From Leptospira langatensis (GTDB taxonomy: Bacteria; Spirochaetota; Leptospiria; Leptospirales; Leptospiraceae): 64,000 nucleotides of DNA. Below the pieces are notes generated by a model. That model was not told where the DNA came from. It searched no databases and worked only from the letters and a program-made list of their open reading frames with translations. Positions 9,947 to 20,339 of the stretch are shown here, piece after piece (position 1 is the first letter of the stretch; each line of letters opens with the position of its first letter). The position numbers were made by a program, and so were the translations under genes. Where the stretch lies: positions 376,367 to 440,366 of the forward strand of contig NZ_RQER01000007.1 in NCBI RefSeq assembly GCF_004770615.1, in the 5' to 3' direction.

Positions 9947-10498
9947 TCAGAAGGATTGGATCCCTTCTTTGAAATTCACACCTAACTCTTTTAAGGTTTT
10001 CTCATATAGATCCTTGGTATCCTTGTCGAAGCATATGAGGGCAAGTTTTCTGGGGAATTGGTCCTTATGATCCAAAACCGTTTGGATCGCAATCGGGGTC
10101 GCAAGCTCTTTCGGATAGGCGAAGATCCCGGTGCTGATACTTGGGACGGCGATCGACTCAAAAGCCCTTTCTTGAGCCAACTGAAGTATATTTCTATAGC
10201 AGCTTTCCAATAAGGACGCTTCTCCGAACTCTCCTCCCTTCCATACCGGCCCTACCGCATGGATCACATATTTTGCGGGAAGCTGCCCTCCCGATGTCAA
10301 CGTACATTGGCCCGTAGGTAGTCCGTTCGGATACCGTTTCAATTTTAGGATCCTGCATTCTTCGGCGATCTTGGGTCCACCTACCCTATGAATGGCGCCG
10401 TCGACTCCGCCTCCCCCCATTAAGGAAGAATTGGCCGCATTGACCACAGCATCCGCCTGGATGGATGTTATATCGCCTTTCCAAACATATATTTCCAT
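9947..10498 (-). CDS. Macrodomain protein, O-acetyl-ADP-ribose deacetylase type
   Basis: The 183-residue protein consists of one macrodomain of the YmdB/MacroD class. Diagnostic features are the N-terminal GDITSIQADAVVNAANSS with the ADP-ribose-binding Asn residues, the GGGGVDGAIHRVGG loop, and the VPSISTGIFAYP phosphate-binding loop near residues 118-129. Members hydrolyse O-acetyl-ADP-ribose or remove ADP-ribose from acidic residues. It converges on esterase copy 2 with only 7 bases between the stops. There is no adjacent sirtuin or ADP-ribosyltransferase gene in view. Confidence 0.93.
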   Translation of the reverse strand: MEIYVWKGDITSIQADAVVNAANSSLMGGGGVDGAIHRVGGPKIAEECRILKLKRYPNGLPTGQCTLTSGGQLPAKYVIHAVGPVWKGGEFGEASLLESCYRNILQLAQERAFESIAVPSISTGIFAYPKELATPIAIQTVLDHKDQFPRKLALICFDKDTKDLYEKTLKELGVNFKEGIQSF

Positions 10499-10803
10499 CG
10501 CCTATATAAAAGAAGGTAAAATCGGGATCTTGCAAGAAGATTTTTATATCTCATTTTTCGAATTCGTTTAATAATATAAACAAAACCATATCCGTAAAGA
10601 GGCGAAATCCGCTTAAGAGCTATCAATCGGGAATTCAAATCGATTCCTTCTTATTATAATAATCGTTATCCGATAAAAGAAAGCGAAGGGATCTAAGTGT
10701 GATCTTGTTCGATCAAAAGAAAAGCCCTCGATCTCATCGGGAAACCCGGATCCATCGAGGGCCGAAATAACGAAAAGAATTGCTTATAAAAAGGTTATTG
10801 AGA
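10499..10803. other. Intergenic region upstream of the macrodomain gene
   Basis: These 305 bases hold no gene I can support. The left part is AT-rich and probably contains the promoter of the minus-strand macrodomain gene. The right part contains the terminator at 10724-10762 of the following minus-strand gene. Confidence 0.5.
10724..10762 (-). terminator. Intrinsic terminator of the unknown exported-protein gene
   Basis: The 9-bp outer stem GCCCTCGAT/ATCGAGGGC encloses a second GGG/CCC stem. On the minus strand it is followed by TTTTCTTTTG. It is 42 bases beyond the stop at 10804. Confidence 0.8.
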
Positions 10804-12285
10804 TCAAATTCCTTTTAACAAGAGCTCAAGGGTCTTGGAGAGAACAGCACGAATATCGTCCTTTGCATCCTCATCCGGGAGAACCCGATTATTCCAGATC
10901 TTCAGTCCGAAGCGGATAAAGAAATTGTCCAAGAACTCGGTCTCTATTTGCGTTTTCATCAGCGTCTTGGAGGCATCTCTATCCCATCTTAAGACCACGC
11001 TGGTGCCTTTTCCGTTATTCGCTTTCACGACTGTCTCGGTGAATTCATAGATAATGGACTGCAGGTTTCCCGGTACGAAAATATTGATCGCCCAAGAAGG
11101 AGCGAAATAGGCGAATGCGCCGCTCACATCGAATTCCTTGATCTTCGTTACCTTTAGGCTCAACACTCCGGAGTTTGCTGTATTGGAAAATCTTCCCAAT
11201 AATTGTATATCATCGTTTTCTAATACAAGTCCGTACAAATTCGCTTCTACACTAGCCTTAGCGATAAAAGGAAAATCCGTCAGACTAGTCAAAAGAAACC
11301 CGTCCTGAGGATAGAAATTCCCTTTAGTATCGTAAGGGATCACCTTTCCGTTATGAGTGTAGAATTTGAATCGGATCTCTCTGGACTTGGACTCGATCGC
11401 GAATTCTCCGAGGCTTCTACCTTGTAGGTTCATGAGCCTCACTTTTATGAATCCCAAGTATTTAATATCATCCAGATAATCGCCAAAATCCGGATAATCC
11501 CGCATTAGAGTTTGCTCAATATTCCCCTCGAAAGCAAATGCCGTGAGTCCTGGGATCTTTCCGTCATGTTGCACTTTTAAGAGGGAATCCATTCCAAAAT
11601 AATACTGCATGAATTTAGCAAGAGCAGGATAAGATTCCGTAAAATCGTTAATTGCCTTTCTCGCTTCCGGATCTTTTATCTTTTTGAAGTAGGAAGTATC
11701 GGGAGAAGCGATAGCCTTGAGATTATTCGAATCCAGATAATGAAGACCAGAATCCATCGCATTCAATCCATGCTTATGAGTGAACGGGCCCAGATTAGTA
11801 GATACATCCAAATTTCCAGAATAGGAGTTCCCACCGTATGTCGGATTCGGATTATGCTTGAGAGCAAACTCGGCGGAGAAGTCCCCGAAATTCGGAGTGG
11901 ATACTTCTTTCATTCTCACCGTTTCCAGGCTCACCTTGTATCCGTCTGGAAAATACTTTCCTCTGTACGTCACATAATGCTGACCATTACTATCCTTGGT
12001 CATGTATTCGGAATTAAAAAGGTTCTTTAATTCGAATCTCTCTAAAGAGCGGTCCAGATACTTATGAAAACCTTCCGCTCTACCATCGTATTTATTCTTA
12101 ATGATTGCCGATCTCAAAAACTGAAAGAACTGTCTGGAGATATTCCTTCCATCCGGACCAATTGTGTCAGGAATATGTTTGAGCGATAACGCTGCGGATA
12201 AGGATCCGCTCAACGCCAAAAGTAAAATTAGAAAACGAACTAGCAGTTTCCCGGATTTTTTTTCTCTTTCTATTCTTTGATTCAT
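10804..12285 (-). CDS. Unknown exported protein of 493 residues
   Basis: I do not recognise this protein family. The N-terminus is basic, followed by a hydrophobic stretch (about residues 14-33, with an AALS cleavage-like site), so the protein is probably exported or anchored by one helix. The remainder is soluble, with many aromatic and charged residues and repeated beta-like segments such as SGNLDVSTN and FAIESKSREIRFKF, and it ends in a short amphipathic helix. No catalytic motif or Cys pattern is visible. It forms its own transcription unit with a strong terminator, divergent from the chemotaxis receptor gene. Confidence 0.75.
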   Translation of the reverse strand: MNQRIEREKKSGKLLVRFLILLLALSGSLSAALSLKHIPDTIGPDGRNISRQFFQFLRSAIIKNKYDGRAEGFHKYLDRSLERFELKNLFNSEYMTKDSNGQHYVTYRGKYFPDGYKVSLETVRMKEVSTPNFGDFSAEFALKHNPNPTYGGNSYSGNLDVSTNLGPFTHKHGLNAMDSGLHYLDSNNLKAIASPDTSYFKKIKDPEARKAINDFTESYPALAKFMQYYFGMDSLLKVQHDGKIPGLTAFAFEGNIEQTLMRDYPDFGDYLDDIKYLGFIKVRLMNLQGRSLGEFAIESKSREIRFKFYTHNGKVIPYDTKGNFYPQDGFLLTSLTDFPFIAKASVEANLYGLVLENDDIQLLGRFSNTANSGVLSLKVTKIKEFDVSGAFAYFAPSWAINIFVPGNLQSIIYEFTETVVKANNGKGTSVVLRWDRDASKTLMKTQIETEFLDNFFIRFGLKIWNNRVLPDEDAKDDIRAVLSKTLELLLKGI

Positions 12286-12516
12286 AAGGCTAGTACTGCC
12301 TCTTCCTTTTTGTAACGTTTGTATGATATAAATTCTTTCGCTTGTTCACCGAGAATAGTCTCAAATAGACTTCTGTCAAGCCTATAGCGATCGCTACAAT
12401 GTCTCTTGTCTAAGCGTAAAAATTCGCTTCGAGGAACTCATCGAAAAATTCCAAAAGAATTCGATTTCTCTGGATTTATAGCCCAAATCGTATAAAATCT
12501 CGCGCGGAGTTATTAT

Positions 12517-14229
12517 ATGATTTGGTATTCACGATTAAATTTAAAGACGAAACTTGCGATCCTCTTTGCTTCTGTCCTCCTCCCTTTCCTAGCGTTAGTG
12601 GCCTTATCCATCATCAATTCATCTTCTAGGATCCAGGATATCGAAACAATCCGTAACGATAGACTCATTCCTCTCAAACAACTCAAAACGATTTCCGATC
12701 ATTATGCGATCTCCATCGTAGATTGCGTTCACAAAGTGAGAAGTGGCGCCTTCACGTATGAAGAAGGGATCGCGAATCTGGACAAAGCAACTTCCGATAT
12801 CGACAGGGAATGGAAAGCATATCTTGCAACGACCTTAGTAGAAGAAGAGACAGTACTGATCGAAGAGCTAAAACCTCTCTTCCAAGAAGCAGACACTGCA
12901 GTAGAACAAGCTCGAGCCTTAATGAAGGAACAAGATAGGCAAGGTTTGGGAGAATTCGCGGATAAGATCATGTATCCGAAGATAGATCCTGTAGCTGGCA
13001 AGATAGAAAAACTGATCTCTGTCCAGCTGATGATCGGAGAACGGATCTACCAAAGAGCGGAAACTGAATATGCTTTTAGCCTAACCGTATTTCTTACGAT
13101 TTCGACAATTACATTGGTCTACATACTTTATGCTTCCATAAAGTTCTCCGTGACTCTCGTAAAAGGTCTGAACCTGGTCCGGATCTCCATCCGGGATGCG
13201 GACTTCTCTCATGCTATACTGGTAGAAGAAGACCAACACAATCAGGATGAGCTGTATCTTCTTTCCATCGTTTTTAGGAATTTCCAGCATAAGGTAAAGG
13301 ATATGCTTTCTTCCATTCTTACCTTTTCAGAATCCATTCTGGCCTCTGCGGAGCAACTCTCCAAATCCAGCGATTATCTTTCCGAGAATGCACAAACAGA
13401 ATCCGCGTCCGTCGAAGAGATCTCCGCTTCTGTCGAAGAGATCAGCGCCGGAATGGAGCAAGTTACAAATAACGCAGAAGCCCAGTATAAACTGATCCTA
13501 TCCTTTTCCGGAGAAATGAAAGAGTTAGACAGCCTCATCACTAGAGTGGGCGAATCCGTTGGAGATTCTTTAGGAAGGATCTCGGATATGTATACCAAGA
13601 CGGAAGCAGGTAAGAAGACTATGGGAAGTCTTTCCGAAAGCATGATCAAGATCGAATCCAGTTCCGGAGAGATGAGATCCATCACTGCGATCATCCAAGA
13701 GATCTCGGAAAAAGTAAACCTTCTCGCATTGAACGCTGCGATCGAAGCGGCTAGAGCGGGAGAACACGGAAGAGGATTTGCAGTCGTCGCACAGGAGATC
13801 ACAAGACTCGCGGAACAAACGGACCAAAGCACCAAGACGATCGAAGAACTGATCCGAACTAGTAACCAGGAAATACAATCCGGAAAAGGATTCGTGGACA
13901 GTTGCGTGAAAGTCTATGCGGAGATCTTAGAAGGATTAGCCTTTATTAAGAGCGCCTCGGACAGCATTGTTTCCACAATGAGAGTACAGCAAGAGAAGAA
14001 GGAACTCATCCGTGTAGCGGTGGATCAGGTGGATTCGAAATCGGAAGAGATCCGTTCTTCCGTAAGAGAGCAGAAGGTTGCGATCCTGGAAACGGCAAAC
14101 GCGGTCACAAATATTTCCGTTACGGTGCAGAACAGCGCCGCCAACTCGGAAGAGATCGCAGGAAGCGCATCCGGACTTCTCCAAATTGCAAAAAATCTAG
14201 GAGAGGCGATGAACTTCCTGAAAGGTTAG
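12517..14229 (+). CDS. Methyl-accepting chemotaxis protein
   Basis: The 570-residue transmembrane receptor relays ligand signals to CheA/CheW. It has a first membrane helix (about residues 14-34), a helical extracytoplasmic sensor of the four-helix-bundle type (about 35-185), a second membrane helix (187-206), a weakly conserved HAMP-like linker, and a long coiled-coil signalling domain with the invariant hairpin tip [22 protein letters not shown] near residue 403. A GGAG stands eight bases before the ATG. No Che genes are adjacent, as is usual for scattered receptors in leptospires. It ends one base before the convergent membrane-protein gene. Confidence 0.94.
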   Translation: MIWYSRLNLKTKLAILFASVLLPFLALVALSIINSSSRIQDIETIRNDRLIPLKQLKTISDHYAISIVDCVHKVRSGAFTYEEGIANLDKATSDIDREWKAYLATTLVEEETVLIEELKPLFQEADTAVEQARALMKEQDRQGLGEFADKIMYPKIDPVAGKIEKLISVQLMIGERIYQRAETEYAFSLTVFLTISTITLVYILYASIKFSVTLVKGLNLVRISIRDADFSHAILVEEDQHNQDELYLLSIVFRNFQHKVKDMLSSILTFSESILASAEQLSKSSDYLSENAQTESASVEEISASVEEISAGMEQVTNNAEAQYKLILSFSGEMKELDSLITRVGESVGDSLGRISDMYTKTEAGKKTMGSLSESMIKIESSSGEMRSITAIIQEISEKVNLLALNAAIEAARAGEHGRGFAVVAQEITRLAEQTDQSTKTIEELIRTSNQEIQSGKGFVDSCVKVYAEILEGLAFIKSASDSIVSTMRVQQEKKELIRVAVDQVDSKSEEIRSSVREQKVAILETANAVTNISVTVQNSAANSEEIAGSASGLLQIAKNLGEAMNFLKG

Positions 14230-14958
14230 TTACTCGTTAGGCTCTTCCGGTTTCTCTTCGGTCTTGATGAGATAGAAAGTCGGATATTGTAAGAAGATAT
14301 CCGAAGTCAAACTGAAGAATAATACGAATAAGATCACGATCTGTCCGAAGAAAGAGGTTACCATTTCTTCGGAACCGGAAATGAGGAACATTACCAGCGT
14401 AGGAACGAACATGATCACGTACGGGGTCCATGCCGCCACTACGTAATCGGAACGTTTGATGCTGGAAAGAAGAGCCTTTAGTCCTTGTAGTATATTCAAT
14501 TTTGCGAATAGAACAGGAACGATCAGATAGAATACCAAACCCATGAGGAAAGGAGTGATCAAATATAGCCTGGTCAATTCTTCCGGCATGGGCTTGCTCG
14601 GATCCTTAGCGTATTTCTCGAAGGCTGCCTTCGTTTCCGGACCGATAAACGGAGTGATCAGGAAATTCAAAAGCAAGAACAGAACGAGCACGAATACTAC
14701 CAAGAGCAGAAAGAAGACCAAAAACTGAGGGAGTGCCACAGGTTTTTTCGGATCCATACCGGATCGGATCACATACCCGTTTGCCACATACGTCCCGAGT
14801 AAAGCCAGCACAAGAGGCACAAATAGTAAGGCGACCGCGCCTCCGGCCTGCATAGAAGGCACTGCTGCGAGCACTAAAATCAATAGAACAGATCGAATCG
14901 CAAGTATGGCACGGACCTGTCCTTTGCCGAGTAAGTATCTTAGGTATTCTTTAAACAT
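14230..14958 (-). CDS. Multi-pass membrane protein of unknown function
   Basis: The 242-residue product has about six hydrophobic segments (roughly 17-35, 41-60, 78-103, 134-155, 175-196 and 202-222) and a short acidic C-terminal tail. The layout recalls YIP1-like or DUF-type small membrane proteins, but no diagnostic motif is present. It lies 88 bases downstream of another membrane protein gene of the same size and similar topology on the same strand, so the two are probably expressed together and may be distant paralogues or partners. The function is unknown. Confidence 0.72.
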   Translation of the reverse strand: MFKEYLRYLLGKGQVRAILAIRSVLLILVLAAVPSMQAGGAVALLFVPLVLALLGTYVANGYVIRSGMDPKKPVALPQFLVFFLLLVVFVLVLFLLLNFLITPFIGPETKAAFEKYAKDPSKPMPEELTRLYLITPFLMGLVFYLIVPVLFAKLNILQGLKALLSSIKRSDYVVAAWTPYVIMFVPTLVMFLISGSEEMVTSFFGQIVILFVLFFSLTSDIFLQYPTFYLIKTEEKPEEPNE

Positions 14959-15046
14959 AAAGACTCTTCCGATAGGATTTTGGAACTGGGATCCAAAGCA
15001 AGCAAAAGTTCCGGAAGAAAGGCCCGAGTTCCCCTTCCGTCAAAGC

Positions 15047-15796
15047 CTATTCTTCCTGGAGCGTTACTCCGCCGATCTCTTTCACAAAGGAGAAGAGTAA
15101 GTACAAATGGATCAGTTCTGTGATAAAGAGCAAAAAGAACTGAGAATTCAAACTAATGATCGCAAATTTATAATAGGAATCCCCATCTTCGATATCCGGA
15201 AATCCGCAATACGCAACCGGAAAAATATGTCCGAAGGCAGTGAGTAAAATCAATGCCAAGGTACCTAATCTATAATTCTGGTTGAGAGCCGCAAAACGAT
15301 AGTCGGACCAACTCGGGAGCACCTTCACTCTCGCAAAAGAAATGGAAGAATATAAGATCATTGCGGGGATCGCAAACACCGTCCCCGCAAGAAGCGCATA
15401 TTTCATCTGGATTCCCGGACTTTGGACCATTTCTTTAGAAGTCTGAAGGATTGCTCCTACGGCTAAGAAGGCAATCCCCAGGATAAGCACCAGTAAAAGT
15501 GCTACCAGGAAGATCCTAAGTAAAAATAGAAAGAAGTCCTTCCCACCAACACGATTCTTATCGTCTAATTTTTCCCGAAAGAAATAGAGAGAAAGGAATA
15601 ACAAGGGAACTTGCAGAATTCCTAATAGATTCACATATCCGGGAACGGAATACAGATAGTTGTGATTTAGGAATTCCTCGAATTTCTTCATCGCATAGGA
15701 ATATACCAAAGATAGGATGAAGATCCGCATCACCCAGACAGCTAAAAACGATCTGCAACGGATCAGATAATCCTTAAATTCTAAGATCAGGGTCAA
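15047..15796 (-). CDS. Multi-pass membrane protein of unknown function, likely partner of the next gene
   Basis: The 249-residue product contains about six hydrophobic segments and a Lys/Asp-rich loop (KLDDKNRVGGKD). I start it at a TTG at 15796, because AAGGAG lies nine bases upstream and there is no good ATG alternative. It precedes the 242-residue membrane protein gene on the same strand; both share length and topology. No known transporter signature is visible. Confidence 0.7.
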   Translation of the reverse strand: MTLILEFKDYLIRCRSFLAVWVMRIFILSLVYSYAMKKFEEFLNHNYLYSVPGYVNLLGILQVPLLFLSLYFFREKLDDKNRVGGKDFFLFLLRIFLVALLLVLILGIAFLAVGAILQTSKEMVQSPGIQMKYALLAGTVFAIPAMILYSSISFARVKVLPSWSDYRFAALNQNYRLGTLALILLTAFGHIFPVAYCGFPDIEDGDSYYKFAIISLNSQFFLLFITELIHLYLLFSFVKEIGGVTLQEE

Positions 15797-15833
15797 TGCA
15801 ACATTCTCCTTGAAGCTGAGACTTTACGATCTT

Positions 15834-16865
15834 TCAAGGAGAGATCACGAAACGGATCGGATTGCCTTTTCGATCCTCCAGATCGTGAAGGCTCTCATTG
15901 ATATCCTCTAGTTTTCTCACGTCTGTGATGGAACGAGACAGATTCAATTTTCCCTGCACGTACAGATCGATCAGTTCCGGGATGGCCCTTCGATCCGAGC
16001 CGTAAGATCCGGCGATCGTTATTTGTTTCTCTATAATTACGAATGGAATGGCAAATTTCAAAGGCTCTCTTCCGATCCCGACCATGACCATTCTTCCTCC
16101 GGGATTCATTGCTCTAAGAGACTCCTCAATATTACTCACTCTTCCAGAAAAATCAGCGAGTAGATCGATCCCTTTCGAGATCTCTTTCAAGGCCTTTCCT
16201 GGATTCTTGACCTCTCTTAAGTTCACAACTTCGTCCGCTCCGTAGGCAATAGCGTTGTCCAAGGCTCCCTTATCGACATCGAGCGCGATTACCTTTCCTT
16301 TGGTGAGAGCTCTCGCGATCACTACTCCGTGGATCCCAAGACCGCCACAACCAAAGACAGCTACATTATCTCCGTCCTGGATATTTCCTCTGAACTTAAT
16401 CGCATTGTACGGCGTCGAGACTGCATCCGCAAGGATCGCTCCCTGCTCGAAGGGAATAACATCCGGCAGAGGATATAAATAACGCTCCTCAACTATATTA
16501 TATTCTGCGAAATTACCTTCTCTATCGAAACCGAAGACACCGATGTCTTTGCAAAGATTCTCTCTTCCGCTCAGACAATGCGCGCATTTCCCGCAACTGG
16601 TTCCTGCAGCGATCACCACTCGGTCTCCCTTCTTGAACCGGGTCACCTTCTCACCGATCTCTTCGATCACGCCGGACGCCTCATGGCCCGGGATCTTAGG
16701 ATAATGTTTGCACTTCAAAGTCCCATGCAGGATCAAATGCACATCGGAGCCGCAGATCCCGCAGGCCTTGATCCTTACTTTTGCTTCATGCGGTCCAACC
16801 TTAGGAACAGGAATATCTTGGATCTGAAGACTTCTTTTACCGGATTCTAATATGGCAGCTTTCAT
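15834..16865 (-). CDS. Zinc-dependent alcohol dehydrogenase (MDR family)
   Basis: The 343-residue protein is a medium-chain dehydrogenase/reductase. The catalytic zinc ligands are Cys38 in GICGSD, His61 and Glu62 in PGHE. The structural zinc lobe is the CGKCAHCLSGRENLC segment, and the Rossmann fold shows GCGGLG. It oxidises an alcohol or polyol with NAD(P)+; the substrate is unknown. An in-frame start 26 codons upstream exists, but the ATG at 16865 has GGGGA directly in front and begins the family-typical MKAAIL, so I use it. The gene is divergent from the thioesterase gene. Confidence 0.92.
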   Translation of the reverse strand: MKAAILESGKRSLQIQDIPVPKVGPHEAKVRIKACGICGSDVHLILHGTLKCKHYPKIPGHEASGVIEEIGEKVTRFKKGDRVVIAAGTSCGKCAHCLSGRENLCKDIGVFGFDREGNFAEYNIVEERYLYPLPDVIPFEQGAILADAVSTPYNAIKFRGNIQDGDNVAVFGCGGLGIHGVVIARALTKGKVIALDVDKGALDNAIAYGADEVVNLREVKNPGKALKEISKGIDLLADFSGRVSNIEESLRAMNPGGRMVMVGIGREPLKFAIPFVIIEKQITIAGSYGSDRRAIPELIDLYVQGKLNLSRSITDVRKLEDINESLHDLEDRKGNPIRFVISP

Positions 16866-17035
16866 TTTTCCCCTACTTGAGACCTGAATAGAAATATCCA
16901 AAGCAAAGAAACGGTCAAGGATTTGAGAGAGAAAGATCTCCAAATAAAATACGCTGTTCGGTATGGACCTCTCTCTTTTTTCCTCCTTGTTCCGAGTAGG
17001 TCCCGTTTTTCCATGGTTACTAGCTGTAGGATCAA

Positions 17036-17614
17036 ATGACTTCCGAAGAAATATATAGAGAGATCAAGGCCAGTCAAAACGGACAGGACTGGCATCATAA
17101 GAATTGTTTCGGTTGCGGCCCCGATAATCCCAGAGGACTGCATGCAAGTTTCCCGTTTCATGAACCGACGGGAGAAGTTCGCTTCGATTGGAAGATCGAA
17201 AAAGCCTTCGAAGGAGCCCCCGGTTACGCGCATGGGGGTGCACTTGCGACTCTCTTGGATGAAGCGCAAGGAGTTCTCTGTTTTCATTTAGGCCATTTTG
17301 TGATGACCGACCAATTGTACATGAGATATTATAAGGCCTGCCCTTTGGGAGAAGAGCTCGAAGTGCGTTGCTGGGTCACCATGGTCCGTCGCCGAAGATT
17401 GTACACGAAGGGCACAGTACATTTAAAAAGAACGGGTGAATTACTCTTAAGCTCCAAGGCACGTTGGTATGATATGCCGGACCGGGTCTTCGCGAGAATG
17501 TTCCAAGGCACCGCTTTTCCTGTAGATACCATCCTCAAGGTTCTGGAAGAAAATCAGAAAAGAGGAAAGGAAATCAGAAAACGTCTCAAACGGGAAAAGG
17601 CCAAATCCGTCTAA
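17036..17614 (+). CDS. Hotdog-fold thioesterase, PaaI-like
   Basis: The 192-residue protein is a hotdog-fold acyl-CoA thioesterase of the PaaI/4HBT group. Visible features are the N-terminal CFGCGPDNPRGL motif found in one branch of this family, the central APGYAHGGALATLLDEAQG helix with its conserved HGG and the acidic residue of the active site, and the closing strands with LEVRCWV. A basic C-terminal tail of about 25 residues is extra. It precedes a GST-like gene by 22 bases, so the pair is probably an operon. The acyl substrate is not deducible. Confidence 0.87.
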   Translation: MTSEEIYREIKASQNGQDWHHKNCFGCGPDNPRGLHASFPFHEPTGEVRFDWKIEKAFEGAPGYAHGGALATLLDEAQGVLCFHLGHFVMTDQLYMRYYKACPLGEELEVRCWVTMVRRRRLYTKGTVHLKRTGELLLSSKARWYDMPDRVFARMFQGTAFPVDTILKVLEENQKRGKEIRKRLKREKAKSV

Positions 17615-17636
17615 CTGATAATCAAAGGAGATTACA

Positions 17637-18254
17637 TTGATCGAGCTTTACACAGCAGGCACACCGAACGGAAAGAAAATTTCCATAATGCTGGAAGAAT
17701 TAGAAATTCCTTATACAGTCCACCCTATCGATTTCGGAAAAACCGAACAAAAAGCAGAATGGTATCTTAAGATCAATCCGAACGGAAGGATCCCTGCAAT
17801 CATCGACAAGGACAATGGGGATTTTCGGGTTTTCGAGTCTGGCGCAATCATGATCTATCTTGCCGAAAAAACGGGGAAACTCCTATCCAAGGATCCGAAG
17901 GAAAGATCCATCGCTATCCAATGGTTGATGTTCCAAATGGCGGGAGTCGGCCCTATGCAAGGACAAGCAAATCACTTTATTAAGTATGCGCCGGAGAAGA
18001 TCCCTTACGCGATAAAACGTTATGTCGACGAGACAAAAAGATTGTATTCCGTCCTGGACAAACGCTTGCAGGAATCCGAATATTTGGCGGGGAAGGAATT
18101 GTCCATTGCGGATATCGCAACCTGGACCTGGGTCAAGGCTCGTAGTTTTATCGAGCTTACCATTGACGAATTCCCCCATCTCAAAGCATGGGAAGAGAAA
18201 TTAGGGAACAGACCCGCCTTCATCAAGGGTTCGGAAATTCCTAAGAAAAATTGA
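17637..18254 (+). CDS. Glutathione S-transferase family protein, YfcG/YghU-like
   Basis: The 205-residue protein has a thioredoxin-like N-terminal domain (about 1-80) and an all-helical C-terminal domain. The [18 protein letters not shown] segment and the following FGKTEQK are typical of the Nu-class disulfide-bond oxidoreductases YfcG and YghU, where the Asn-Gly pair replaces a catalytic Cys. [12 protein letters not shown] binds glutathione. Translation begins at TTG (17637) with AAAGGAG six bases upstream. A terminator follows at 18298. Confidence 0.9.
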   Translation: MIELYTAGTPNGKKISIMLEELEIPYTVHPIDFGKTEQKAEWYLKINPNGRIPAIIDKDNGDFRVFESGAIMIYLAEKTGKLLSKDPKERSIAIQWLMFQMAGVGPMQGQANHFIKYAPEKIPYAIKRYVDETKRLYSVLDKRLQESEYLAGKELSIADIATWTWVKARSFIELTIDEFPHLKAWEEKLGNRPAFIKGSEIPKKN

Positions 18255-18297
18255 TTACAGATCCGTTCGTCTGCGGCGGGTTTTATCCATCGAAATA

Positions 18298-18322
18298 AGA
18301 AAGGGATCTTTGATCCCTTTCT
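18298..18322. terminator. Convergent bidirectional terminator
   Basis: The perfect 11-bp stem AGAAAGGGATC/GATCCCTTTCT with a TTT loop lies between the GST-like gene (plus) and the histidine kinase gene (minus). It is followed by a pyrimidine-rich CTTGTTT. Confidence 0.82.
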
Positions 18323-18336
18323 CTTGTTTGGTCCTG

Positions 18337-20238
18337 TTAGATCAAACTCGTTTCGGCTAAGGGGAGATATACTCTAAAAGTTGTTTTCCCTGGCTTAGAA
18401 TCGAATTCTATTCTTCCATTATGCATCTCTACGATCTTTCTGCAAATATCCAAGCCTAGGCCGCTGCCTTCTCCCTTTTCCTTTGTAGTGAAGAACGGCT
18501 CGAAGATCTTGTCCTGGATCTCCTCGGGAATGCCAGGGCCATTGTCCGTAACGGATACTACGATAAAATCCCCCTCCGTATAGGATCCCAATTCCAAAAC
18601 ACCTTGGTAAGCGATTGCCTGGAACGCGTTATTGATCAGATTGGCCCAGACCTGGGTCAACTGGTCCGCTTGTCCTCTAACTACGGATCGATCCGAGAAT
18701 TTGCGAACGATCTCCACTCCGTATTTTAGTTTATTATAATAAAGTGTGAGCACTGTATCCATCTGTTCGCGGATATCGATAATGCTCAAAACAGTTTGGT
18801 CTTGGTAGACATACGTCTTAAGGGCTCGGATCACTCGGGAAGCCTTGATTGCAGCTTCTCGGATCACATTGCTATGCCTGATAATCCCGGAAAGACTAGA
18901 CGCATTGGAAACAACTGTGGAGAATTTTTCCTTAGGGACCTCTTTCACAAGTTCAGGAAGATCTTCCGGTCGAATTCCCAACTCGGCCAGATTTTCAGAA
19001 ACGAATTCCAAGGAAGGATAACCCAATCGATGCAAGGCTTCTCGGATCAATTTCCGATTCTTTCTCTCTTCTGCTGAATCGTAGAACTCGGGGAAAATAC
19101 TTCCTTTGGAAAAGATCATTTTCCAGGATTCTCTTTCACTCGGGCTCATTTCCGCAAAATCACAGAGAAGCTTTTCCCAATCTTGTCGGAAGAGACTCTG
19201 TATCCCTTCATTCGAAGAGATGATCGCACCCAAGGGAGTATTTACCTCGTGAGCGATCCCTGCGATCAATTGTCCTAACACCGCCATCTTCTCGGATTGA
19301 ATGAGCTGCGCTTGAGTTGATTTCAATTCATCTAAAGTCACGATGAGATTCCGGTTCGTATTCTCGAGATAGGTATTTGTCGCCTTTAATTCTTCTGTTC
19401 TTAAGACAACTTTCTGTTCGAGATCCTCGTTCAGTTTCTTGATCTGCTCTTCCGCCTTCTTTCTCTCTGAGATATCTCTCACAATTGCCTGAAGAAGTTT
19501 ACGGCCGTTCAGGGTGACCGAGGTCAAGGTTACTTCCGCATCGAAGGTCGAACGATCCTTTTTGCAATGAAGCCAATCGAAAGTCTGAGGTCTTCCATCT
19601 AACGCAGCCATGATCTTCTGCTTTGCTTTTTCAGAAGAAGCTGATCCGTCAGGTTGATATTCCGGAGAAAAATCCACAGGAGAGGCTCCTACAATATCCT
19701 CACGATCGCAGCCGAACATCTCCTCCGTCTTCGGATTACATTCTAGAAAGATCCGATCGTCCATGAGAAAGATTGCCTCTCCCGCAGAATGGAAAAGAGT
19801 TTTGAATTTAACCTCGTTTTCCTTAAGCGCAGCTTCTACCGCTAATTTCTCGGAAAGAGAGTTGGCAAGTCTCGCCTCGGTCTCCATCCTTTCCGTCAGA
19901 TTCTCGAAAATCAAAGCGATACCGACTAACTTTCCTTTCTCCATTAGAGGATTCACTCGAAAGCGGACTTGCAATATGATATTACTGATCGTGGTACGAT
20001 AAGGGCCCTCGTAATCCGAAGCCTCCCCTTTCAATCCCTTCCCCAGCAATTCGGATACTGTCTTGTCCTTAAGATCCTGATAGGAAAGGCCTATGATCCT
20101 TTCCTTAGTTGCCTTTAAAAAATGCAAAGAGGATTCATTCGCCTCTACAATCGTACCATTCTGATCAAAGATCATGAGTCCGATCGGAGATTGCTCAAAC
20201 AAAGCTCGATATACGTTTTTGTTATCAATCTGGCTCAT
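18337..20238 (-). CDS. PAS-domain sensor histidine kinase
   Basis: The 633-residue cytoplasmic kinase has two PAS domains (about 8-120 and 140-265), a coiled-coil linker, and a DHp domain with phospho-acceptor His330 in GIAHEVNTPLGAI. The ATPase domain shows the N box (LINNAFQAI), DNGPGIP and GSGLGL. Between the His helix and the second DHp helix (KASRVIRALK) lies an extra region of about 100 residues, also present in the neighbouring kinase. The ATG at 20238 is preferred over an in-frame TTG at 20307 because the extra 23 residues are not PAS-like, although neither has a good ribosome-binding site. No receiver domain or response regulator is adjacent. Confidence 0.9.
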   Translation of the reverse strand: MSQIDNKNVYRALFEQSPIGLMIFDQNGTIVEANESSLHFLKATKERIIGLSYQDLKDKTVSELLGKGLKGEASDYEGPYRTTISNIILQVRFRVNPLMEKGKLVGIALIFENLTERMETEARLANSLSEKLAVEAALKENEVKFKTLFHSAGEAIFLMDDRIFLECNPKTEEMFGCDREDIVGASPVDFSPEYQPDGSASSEKAKQKIMAALDGRPQTFDWLHCKKDRSTFDAEVTLTSVTLNGRKLLQAIVRDISERKKAEEQIKKLNEDLEQKVVLRTEELKATNTYLENTNRNLIVTLDELKSTQAQLIQSEKMAVLGQLIAGIAHEVNTPLGAIISSNEGIQSLFRQDWEKLLCDFAEMSPSERESWKMIFSKGSIFPEFYDSAEERKNRKLIREALHRLGYPSLEFVSENLAELGIRPEDLPELVKEVPKEKFSTVVSNASSLSGIIRHSNVIREAAIKASRVIRALKTYVYQDQTVLSIIDIREQMDTVLTLYYNKLKYGVEIVRKFSDRSVVRGQADQLTQVWANLINNAFQAIAYQGVLELGSYTEGDFIVVSVTDNGPGIPEEIQDKIFEPFFTTKEKGEGSGLGLDICRKIVEMHNGRIEFDSKPGKTTFRVYLPLAETSLI

Positions 20239-20339
20239 ATTTTTATTCTGAAAGCGAATCGAATAAGAATCTCTCACAACTCTCCGTTGCGCGTTCCTTG
20301 AGATCAATCGAATATTTCGCTTATTAAAGGTAGCTTAGT

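Noticed and set aside
12729..13835. Minus-strand open frames within the chemotaxis receptor gene
   Set aside because: Codon mirror of a coding sequence with high Glu/Ala content; the receptor is certain.
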